A DNA stretch of 64,000 nucleotides from Pseudohongiella sp. Lineage in GTDB: Bacteria; Pseudomonadota; Gammaproteobacteria; Pseudomonadales; Pseudohongiellaceae. Position 1 is the first letter of the stretch. Each line of letters begins with the position of its first letter. Where the stretch lies: assembly GCA_030651695.1 (NCBI GenBank), contig JAUSCD010000029.1, positions 434,001 through 498,000 of the forward strand. The letters are read 5' to 3'. The translations under genes were made by a program, and so were the position numbers. Under the pieces are notes generated by a model, which did not search any database, was not told the origin of the DNA, and saw only the letters and a program-made list of their open reading frames with translations. This document shows positions 8,957 through 15,818 of this stretch, piece after piece.

Positions 8957-9169
8957 ATACTGGTTTTCAGGCGCCAGCATAGCGCTTAAATACATCGCAT
9001 CATAACCAAATTGCCTTCATTTGCGCTGGCCCCTATCTTGCATGCCAGAAACATACCTGAATCAGCACGCTGACAAGAAAAGTCACGTTACAGCCACAAA
9101 GTAAACCGGGTTCAGCTTGACCTTTGATGCCGATTTTGATTGCATATCGGCAAACAAGAAACCTCCTTT

Positions 9170-11299
9170 ATGACAGAAAACATCAGTTCTACTTACGATA
9201 ATCATCCCGTTCAGATCGGCGACTGGAATGTCTCGCCGGGAGCCTGCACTGTCTCCAGAAACGGTAAAGAAAATAAAATCACTCCCCGCAGCATGGACGT
9301 TCTGCGCCTGCTTATAAATAATGCAGGAAGCGTAGTCAGTCCCAGCGAATTTCTCGACACCATCTGGCGCTCTCCGATAGCAACCGACCATGCTGTGCAC
9401 AAGGCTATTGCAGAACTGCGCAGCGCACTGGAAGATGATGCGCATCAGCCCCGGTACATCAAGACCGTTCCCAAACGCGGATATACCCTGATAGCTGATG
9501 TGCGTCGCGAGCAGACTGTAGCCGGCATCAAACCTGCAGATCAACCGACTATCGCCGGAGCGCCTGAGATCCACGCCGGATCCGGACGGCTGACCGTCAA
9601 CTCATCCCCCGAATCCTGGTGGAAACGAGTCGCCATTGCGGCTGTGCTGTGTGCGTTGGTAATTACTGTCCCATTGATGTGGCGTTCTACCAACTCTACA
9701 CCGGAAGCCAATGGTGTGGTCAAACTGGCTGTACTACCCTTTTCATCCCGGGACTTTAGTGATGATAATCAGATTCTTGCAGAGGGAATCAGAGAATCTT
9801 TAATACACGGACTGTCGAAGATTGGACATCTGCAGGTGTTGTCCCCGGCAAGCACCCCCGGTTCGGTCAGCGTCAGTCGAAACGAAGAGCGCAGCTATCT
9901 TCGCGACGCCGACCACGTACTTCAGGGCAGCGTAATGATCTCCGACGGGCGCATGCGAGTGATTGTGCATCTGGTTCGCGCACGTGACGGTCTGCGTGAA
10001 TATTCAGATCAGTTTGATATGCCCATAAATGACATATTTGCCGTTCAGGACCAGATCGTCAGCAACGTTGTAAGCGCCTTGAGCGTCTACCTGAATGATG
10101 CCGAACGCTCTCAGATGATGGACTGGGGCACCACCAATCCTCTTGCTTATGAGCGCTTCCTGCGCGGGGAATTCTACAATAATCAATTCAATCCGGCCGA
10201 CTGGGAACGGGCAATCAGCTACCACCAGGCGGCCATAGAGCTCGATCCCAACTTTCTTAATGCCTATCACGGACTGGCGACAGCAGCCAACAATCTGGCT
10301 GTCTACAGTGGTTCGGATACCATAACGGAGATGTATGAGATCGTGCTGGATGTACACAGAGAGATCTCCCGTATAAACCCCGGCAGCGAAATTCTCAATT
10401 CCATTGAAGCTATCAAACTGCGTATGCGTGGCTCCAGCTACATTCAGCAGGAGATTCAGCTGCGCGAACAAATACTGTCAGGTAATCCCCCGCATTTTGC
10501 GATGGCACACTACGGCCTTCTGCTAATCGGCGCCCGTATGTACGACGAAGCTGCCCGTTTTCTTTCACAGGCTCCGGAAGTCGGCCCCTACGAAATTTCT
10601 CCTGACGAAGTGTGGAGCTATCGCATTAACGTACTGACACCGCCTGAAACGGTCATGGCGCGCAAGAACCAGCTTCAAAAACGTCCGTTCCATGTCTCGA
10701 TATTAGGCTCAGTGGCGGTCAATCTGGCAATTCTGGGAGACTTCAGACAGGCTCAGATTTACCTTAATCAACAGCGCGAAGTGGACTCCGAAAATCTTCT
10801 TGCGCACTACACCGAAGTGGTTATGGGCTTTCTGTCAGGAAACATTCAACCCGGCTCTCAGGAATATCTCGCAGCCATGAGAGAACATCCCGACTTTTAT
10901 TATAACAACGGTGTTCTTGCCTTTATGGCCGGGGACATAGACCGCGGCGTGTATTACTGGACCAACCTGCCCTCAGTTCAGCTGCGCCGCCTGTTTAATG
11001 TCACGCACTCGGCAGAAAAATTCTTCCCGGATCATGTTCTGACGTCCGCAGAGTATCAGGATGTACTTGAATCTCTTGGTGCCGGCATCAGTTGGCAGCA
11101 CCGCCTGATGGAGGGTGTTATCCAGATGGAACAGGTAACAGGTGTCGCTCTCAGTCGTTCTGCGCGCGATGCCTATGAGCGCAACGAAATGATGATGAAG
11201 AACAATTTGTGGTCGGAACAACAGTGGGCCGAGTTCAACCATCACAAGACCCAGCGTATCAATCAGGCATCAACTTTGAGCGCTCCCCGCATCCACTGA
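9170..11299 (+). CDS. CadC-like membrane transcription regulator with TPR-type periplasmic domain
   Basis: About 709 residues. An OmpR/ToxR-type winged-helix DNA-binding domain occupies residues 10-105 and ends in the typical VPKRGYTLIADV. A linker is followed by one transmembrane helix (about 155-172, AIAAVLCALVITVPLMW). The outside part starts with a TolB-like segment (KLAVLPFSSRDF, about 184 on) and continues as helical tetratricopeptide-like repeats to the end. One-component signalling across the membrane is the known mode of such proteins. A TTG at 9140 would add 10 residues; ATG 9170 is preferred. It sits between the divergent amine oxidase and a TonB receptor, so it probably senses a substrate of that system and controls both sides. 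Confidence 0.85.
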   Translation: MTENISSTYDNHPVQIGDWNVSPGACTVSRNGKENKITPRSMDVLRLLINNAGSVVSPSEFLDTIWRSPIATDHAVHKAIAELRSALEDDAHQPRYIKTVPKRGYTLIADVRREQTVAGIKPADQPTIAGAPEIHAGSGRLTVNSSPESWWKRVAIAAVLCALVITVPLMWRSTNSTPEANGVVKLAVLPFSSRDFSDDNQILAEGIRESLIHGLSKIGHLQVLSPASTPGSVSVSRNEERSYLRDADHVLQGSVMISDGRMRVIVHLVRARDGLREYSDQFDMPINDIFAVQDQIVSNVVSALSVYLNDAERSQMMDWGTTNPLAYERFLRGEFYNNQFNPADWERAISYHQAAIELDPNFLNAYHGLATAANNLAVYSGSDTITEMYEIVLDVHREISRINPGSEILNSIEAIKLRMRGSSYIQQEIQLREQILSGNPPHFAMAHYGLLLIGARMYDEAARFLSQAPEVGPYEISPDEVWSYRINVLTPPETVMARKNQLQKRPFHVSILGSVAVNLAILGDFRQAQIYLNQQREVDSENLLAHYTEVVMGFLSGNIQPGSQEYLAAMREHPDFYYNNGVLAFMAGDIDRGVYYWTNLPSVQLRRLFNVTHSAEKFFPDHVLTSAEYQDVLESLGAGISWQHRLMEGVIQMEQVTGVALSRSARDAYERNEMMMKNNLWSEQQWAEFNHHKTQRINQASTLSAPRIH

Positions 11300-11461
11300 A
11301 TGCGGGGGCCTGCGCAAGAGCCTCCCAGTCCTTGTAACTTTCGGCTAAAAATCAGCAAATCCCAGATAGATCAAACCCTTGCTATTCTATTCCTGAATAA
11401 ACTCAGTTATGCTCGGCCGCACCACACGCCACGTCGTATGGTGTTCAGGAAAAAAGAGCAA

Positions 11462-11532
11462 ACCCGCGTATTACCTGCCTTCAAGAGGATTTAGTAGGTA
11501 TTGAGAAGGTTTTTAGGAGGACTTTCGCGGGT
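11462..11532 (+). other. Possible structured leader in 5' region of TonB receptor gene
   Basis: Nested complementary segments: ACCCGCG (11462-11468) with CGCGGGT (11526-11532), TACCT (11472-11476) with AGGTA (11496-11500), and CCT (11478-11480) with AGG (11486-11488). They lie within the 353-bp gap 11300-11652. The region also has several AGGA/GGAGG-like runs. It does not match riboswitch classes I know (no cobalamin-box signature seen). Could be chance. Confidence 0.25.
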
Positions 11533-11652
11533 GCATGTTCTCATAATCGGGCTAGCCGTGAAGCTACACCCAAAATAAATACAGATAAAAAACGGCAGGC
11601 TCTTAATCGGTTCATGAACAAGACGCACTTACTACAGAAAAAGGAATAATCA

Positions 11653-14187
11653 ATGAATAAGACTCCAAAACTCAGCACACTTTCGTCTGCGTTGGTGTTG
11701 CTCGGGTCCATAGCTGCGGTCGCACCCGCTGCTTACGCCCAGCAAGGCGCTGCACCCGCTCTCGAAGAAGTAGTAGTCACCGGCTCACGAGCTGCGCCAC
11801 GTACCGCCATGGACTCTGCAGCTCCTGTTGACGTGTTCTCTGCTCAGGACTTCCAGGACCAAGGCACTTCAGACATCAACGATCTGATGCGCAACCTGGT
11901 TCCAACGTTCAACGTTCAGACCCAGGACATCAACGATGGTTCCTCACTGGTACGTCCGACCACTCTGCGTGGCCTGCCAGCTGACAACACTCTGGTTCTG
12001 ATCAACGGCAAGCGCCGTCACCGTTCTGCTGTAATTCAATACGGCCGTGCCGGTACCCACTTCCCTGACATCCAGATGATCCCGCCGATTGCCATGCGTC
12101 AGGTTGAAGTTCTGCGTGACGGCGCATCAGCGCAGTACGGTTCAGATGCAATTGCCGGTGTATTCAACTTTCAGTTGAAAGAGAACACTGAAGGCGCGTC
12201 ATTCGAATACAAAACCGGCCAGTACACAGAGACCAAAGACGGTACTCTGCAGTACGTAGCAGGTAACGTGGGCCTGGCACTGGGCAATGACGGTTTCGCA
12301 AGCCTGAGCTTCGACGTCACTAACCAGATGCGCAGCGACCGTTCTATTCAGCGCGCTGACGCGCAGGCGATTATCAATGCCGGCAACCGTGCAGTACCGG
12401 TTAATGCCCAGAAGCAAGGTCTGCCTGACGTATCCAACTTCAACCTGGTTGCCAACACTGGCATTCAGCTGTCAGCCAACGCAGAGCTTTACTCCTTCGG
12501 TAACTACAGTGAAAAAACCAACGAACTGGACTTCTTCTACCGTCCGGCTGAAAACCGTGGTGGCCTGTTCACCAGCGGCGCAAACCACCTGATCCTGGAC
12601 ACCACAGGCAACGGCACTGGCAATTGCCCGACTATCCCGCGTAGCGTCTACCCTGCTGCCGGCAGCTCGCTGAATGTCCTGAATGCTGTTGGCGCAAACC
12701 CCAACTGCTTCAGCTTCCTTGAGTGGTTCCCGGGCGGATACACGCCAGTATTCGGCGGCGACATCGTTGACATGTCAAATGTCACGGGTATGCGCGGAGA
12801 GTTCTCTAACGGCACCCGTTACGACGTGAGCATGAACAACGGATTCTCTGAAGTAGAATTCTTTATCTACAACACTACTAACCCGTCAATGGGCCCGGCG
12901 TCTCCAACGTCATTCCGGCCAGGTGTTTACACAACTGTTGAAAACACCCTGAACTTCGATTTTGTAACACCAATCGCAGTCGATGGCCTGTACTCACCGC
13001 TGAGCTTTGCATACGGTGCCGAATGGCGTCGTGAGATTTTTGAAGTCTCCAACAGAGACGACAATGCCTGGAAAGTCGGTCCATACGCTACTCAGGGTGC
13101 CAACATCGGCTCTGACGGTTTCCCGGGTTTCTCCCCGACTGCACAAGGCAAGTGGGATCGTAAAAACTGGGCATTCTACGTAGATATCGAAGCTGATGTT
13201 ACCGAGCGTCTGTTGTTGGGTGTAGCTGTTCGTTATGAGGATTTCTACAACACTTTTGGTGACACCACTGAAGGCAAACTGTCAGCACGTTACCGTCTGA
13301 CGGACAACATGAACATCCGTTCAACGTACAGCACAGGTTTCCGTGCACCGTCACCAGGTCAGGCCAACATCTCCAACATCTCTACCGGTGTTGATGCTGG
13401 TATCACTATCAACCAGGGCCAGATTCCTCCAACAAACCCGATCTCTGTGGCGTTTGGTGGCAAACCTCTGACTCCGGAACAGGCTGAGAACTTCTCTGTT
13501 GGTTTTGCGTGGCAAGTGGGCGGTGTAGATCTGACCGTTGACTACTACAACATCAAGATGGAAGACCGCATCCTGAACTCCAGCAACTTCGACATTACGC
13601 CTGCAATCGCAGCGCAGCTCGAAGCCTCCGGTATCGTTGGTGCACGAAGCATTACCCGCTTCAACTACTACACTAACGACCTGGATACCACCAACCAGGG
13701 TGTGGAAGCAGTAGCTTCTTACACATACGATTGGGGCAACAGCAGCACCCAGTTCCAGGGCTCATGGGCCTGGACCAAACAGGAACTGGACAGCTTCACG
13801 CCAGGCCTGTTGAACCGTGCCGGCCAGTTGACACTGACTGACCAGATCCCATCAAATCGTGGTAACTTCCGCGCTAACCACCGCATGGGTGACTGGCGCA
13901 TGACTCTGCAAGCTAACTACTACGACAAGTACCTCGTAGTACCAGCCACTGCAGATCCAACCCGCGACTACTGGGCTCAGTCTGAAGTAATTTTCGGCAC
14001 AGAGATTGCGTACGAATATAATGAAAACTACACATTCATTATCGGCGCAGACAACGTGTTCAGCACCAAGCCTGAAGAAGTACGTCCAATCGACGTCGGT
14101 TCAGGTACTTCACAGCGTTACCTGACTTCATCAGGCTTCAGCCCGAACGGCCGATTCCTGTATGGTCGTGTACAGGTGAACTTCTAA
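11653..14187 (+). CDS. TonB-dependent outer-membrane receptor
   Basis: 844 residues. A Sec signal peptide ends in AYAQQ (about 30), followed directly by the TonB-box-like LEEVVVTGSR. The plug domain (about 45-165) has the usual LRGLPADNTLVLINGKRR and LRDGASAQYGSDAIAGVFNF motifs. The rest is a 22-strand-type beta-barrel ending in an aromatic C-terminus (VQVNF) recognised by the Bam machinery. It imports a substrate too large or scarce for porins using TonB energy. AAGGAATAATCA before the ATG supplies the ribosome site. It is followed by terminator hairpins and then by cytochrome and RidA genes, and preceded by the CadC-like regulator. The cargo may be the amine compound handled by the oxidase, but this is inference. 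Confidence 0.93.
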   Translation: MNKTPKLSTLSSALVLLGSIAAVAPAAYAQQGAAPALEEVVVTGSRAAPRTAMDSAAPVDVFSAQDFQDQGTSDINDLMRNLVPTFNVQTQDINDGSSLVRPTTLRGLPADNTLVLINGKRRHRSAVIQYGRAGTHFPDIQMIPPIAMRQVEVLRDGASAQYGSDAIAGVFNFQLKENTEGASFEYKTGQYTETKDGTLQYVAGNVGLALGNDGFASLSFDVTNQMRSDRSIQRADAQAIINAGNRAVPVNAQKQGLPDVSNFNLVANTGIQLSANAELYSFGNYSEKTNELDFFYRPAENRGGLFTSGANHLILDTTGNGTGNCPTIPRSVYPAAGSSLNVLNAVGANPNCFSFLEWFPGGYTPVFGGDIVDMSNVTGMRGEFSNGTRYDVSMNNGFSEVEFFIYNTTNPSMGPASPTSFRPGVYTTVENTLNFDFVTPIAVDGLYSPLSFAYGAEWRREIFEVSNRDDNAWKVGPYATQGANIGSDGFPGFSPTAQGKWDRKNWAFYVDIEADVTERLLLGVAVRYEDFYNTFGDTTEGKLSARYRLTDNMNIRSTYSTGFRAPSPGQANISNISTGVDAGITINQGQIPPTNPISVAFGGKPLTPEQAENFSVGFAWQVGGVDLTVDYYNIKMEDRILNSSNFDITPAIAAQLEASGIVGARSITRFNYYTNDLDTTNQGVEAVASYTYDWGNSSTQFQGSWAWTKQELDSFTPGLLNRAGQLTLTDQIPSNRGNFRANHRMGDWRMTLQANYYDKYLVVPATADPTRDYWAQSEVIFGTEIAYEYNENYTFIIGADNVFSTKPEEVRPIDVGSGTSQRYLTSSGFSPNGRFLYGRVQVNF

Positions 14188-14200
14188 TCCGTTAAAACCA

Positions 14201-14273
14201 GATTGAACAGGGGTCTCCCCTGTTCAATCGCCGGATTGGATAAGAGAGAGACGGGCGCCGCCCGTCTCTTTTT
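14201..14273 (+). terminator. Double hairpin terminator after TonB receptor
   Basis: First stem: GATTGAACAGGGG and its complement around TCT (14201-14229). Second stem: AGAGACGGGCG and its complement (14247-14269) followed by TTTTT. The second is a good intrinsic terminator on the plus strand. Confidence 0.85.
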
Positions 14274-14427
14274 AAAACAAGAGATTTGAAAGAACACAAG
14301 TTTTTGCCAGGCACTACAACAGTAATAAAAACCTCACAGACAGATCGCGTTTCACAGCACTTGCCATCGGCAGCGCTGCGCTCGAACGTCTGATCATGAT
14401 TCAACAAAAGCTCAAGGGTCTAAAGGT

Positions 14428-15054
14428 ATGAAAAAAGCAGGATTCTGGTTAAATCTGGCGCTGGGTACAGCTCTGTGCGCAAGCGCACAGGCCGCAACCG
14501 TTGACGGCGTGGAAGTCAGTGACCGGTTCTGTCTGACCTGCCACGGCACAGATGGTCAGGGCAATATAGGTATTGATGCTCCGCGTCTTGCTGGTATGGA
14601 GAGATGGTATCTGCAACGACAGCTGGAAATATTCCGTGACGGCCTTCGTGGCACACATCCGGACGATCTGCCCGGCCGTGAAATGCAGCCAATGGCAGTT
14701 ATTCTGAGCGACGACAGCATTCAGGACATTCTCAACTGGGTTGAGACCTGGGAATACAAACCCGCAGAAATTACACTGACTGGCGGTGATCAGACCCGCG
14801 GTCAAACCTTGTACCAAAGCTGTGCGGCTTGCCATGGCGCCGACGGTGAAGGCAACGAGGCGTTAAAAGCACCCGCCCTGCGCGGGCAAAACGATTTTTA
14901 TCTGGTCAATCAAATCAGGAACTTCAAAGCCGGTAGCCGTGGATATGATTCACGCGACCAGCAAGGCACCCAAATGCGCATGATGGCTCAAAGCATTCCT
15001 GACGACCAGGGCATCATTGACATAGTGACGTATATCAACACATTAGGTCGTTAA
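14428..15054 (+). CDS. Di-haem cytochrome c (c4-like)
   Basis: 208 residues with a Sec signal (cleavage near SAQA-AT, about residue 23). Two covalent haem motifs are visible: CLTCH at 35-39 and CAACH at 132-136, in two similar domains of about 90 residues each, as in cytochrome c4. Each domain has a Met-containing segment (EMQPMAV, QMRMMAQ) able to give the axial ligand. It is a periplasmic electron carrier. It lies between a TonB receptor and the RidA gene, 48 bases before the latter, and probably shares its transcript. It could take electrons from the periplasmic amine oxidase or another dehydrogenase and pass them to a terminal oxidase. This partner assignment is inference. Confidence 0.9.
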   Translation: MKKAGFWLNLALGTALCASAQAATVDGVEVSDRFCLTCHGTDGQGNIGIDAPRLAGMERWYLQRQLEIFRDGLRGTHPDDLPGREMQPMAVILSDDSIQDILNWVETWEYKPAEITLTGGDQTRGQTLYQSCAACHGADGEGNEALKAPALRGQNDFYLVNQIRNFKAGSRGYDSRDQQGTQMRMMAQSIPDDQGIIDIVTYINTLGR

Positions 15055-15102
15055 TCCAAACGCCCTGCAGTAACCATAAGTAGTAACCCAAAGGAGATCA
15101 AC

Positions 15103-15618
15103 ATGACACGTTCTACTATCAAACAGGCGCTGACCGGTGCAGCATTGGCTTGTGGCCTGGCTGTAGCCAGCTCTTCCGCCCTTGCACAGGATGTCATCAT
15201 TCATCCTAATGCGGGCACCTTCCCCATTGCCAACGCTGTTGAAGTAGGCCCGAATGCCTCCATTATTTTCCACAGCGGCGTCACTCCCGGCGCAGCCAAT
15301 CCCAATGCTGAACGCGGCACTCCCGAGTTTTACGGCGATACCAAAACCCAGGCGATCAGCGTGTTCAACCGCATGCAGGCCGATCTGGAAAGACACGGCC
15401 TAAGCATGGGCGACGTTGTGAAGATGACTGTATTTCTGGTTGGCGACCCGGCAATGGGCGGCCAAATGGATTTTGATGGCTTCATGGAAGCCTACCGTAT
15501 GTTCTGGGGCACACCAGAGCAGCCGCGTCTGCCGGCCCGTTCAACCGTTCAGGTTGCCGGCCTGGTCGGACCGCTGATGTTTGTTGAAGTGGAAGTGATC
15601 ACGGCAACAACTCGCTAA
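15103..15618 (+). CDS. Exported RidA/YjgF-family imine deaminase
   Basis: 171 residues. RidA proteins hydrolyse reactive enamines/imines to ketones and ammonia, normally in the cytoplasm. Here a clear signal peptide (positive start, hydrophobic core, cleavage in SALAQ at about residue 29) precedes the RidA domain, so it is periplasmic. The conserved catalytic Arg is kept in PARSTVQV (about R146), as is the typical C-terminal VEVEVI strand. AAGGAG precedes the ATG. With an imine-producing Tat-exported amine oxidase in the same neighbourhood, an attractive reading is that it clears the imine product in the periplasm. A strong terminator follows, ending the cytochrome-ridA unit. Confidence 0.9.
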   Translation: MTRSTIKQALTGAALACGLAVASSSALAQDVIIHPNAGTFPIANAVEVGPNASIIFHSGVTPGAANPNAERGTPEFYGDTKTQAISVFNRMQADLERHGLSMGDVVKMTVFLVGDPAMGGQMDFDGFMEAYRMFWGTPEQPRLPARSTVQVAGLVGPLMFVEVEVITATTR

Positions 15619-15626
15619 GTGCACTA

Positions 15627-15671
15627 CGGTCGGGTGGCCTCCCCTCCCGTTTAAGCCACCCGGCCGTTTTT
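15627..15671 (+). terminator. Intrinsic terminator after ridA-like gene
   Basis: CGGTCGGGTGGC pairs with GCCACCCGGCCG (15627-15666), followed by TTTTT on the plus strand, starting 8 bases after the stop codon. Confidence 0.85.
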
Positions 15672-15708
15672 ATGTCCTTTCTGATATCACTGTGAGTCAT
15701 AAAGGAAT

Positions 15709-15745
15709 AAAAAAAGCCCGGATCAGGAAGATCCGGGCTTTTTTT
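15709..15745. terminator. Bidirectional terminator between convergent genes
   Basis: A perfect stem GCCCGGATC/GATCCGGGC with a 5-nt loop is flanked by seven A on the left and seven T on the right, so it works on both strands for the ridA-like gene and the facing TonB receptor gene. Confidence 0.92.
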
Positions 15746-15792
15746 ATTGGTGTTTCTTTAAATTGCGTCAGATCACCAATTCCCAAAAACTA

Positions 15793-15812
15793 CCCGCCGG
15801 TTACCCGGCGGG
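15793..15812 (-). terminator. Hairpin just after minus-strand TonB receptor stop
   Basis: CCCGCCGG, 4-nt loop, CCGGCGGG; on the minus strand it is followed by GTAGTTTTTGGG. A likely first terminator for the receptor gene at 15819-18692. Confidence 0.6.
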
Positions 15813-15818
15813 CTGGTC

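Noticed and set aside
11360-11375. ATCAA sequence before the TonB receptor as half of an FNR site
   Set aside because: The left half-site position reads CCCAG, with almost no match to TTGAT.
11300-11652. Cobalamin or TPP riboswitch before the TonB receptor
   Set aside because: Neither the cobalamin-box nor the TPP core motifs were seen.
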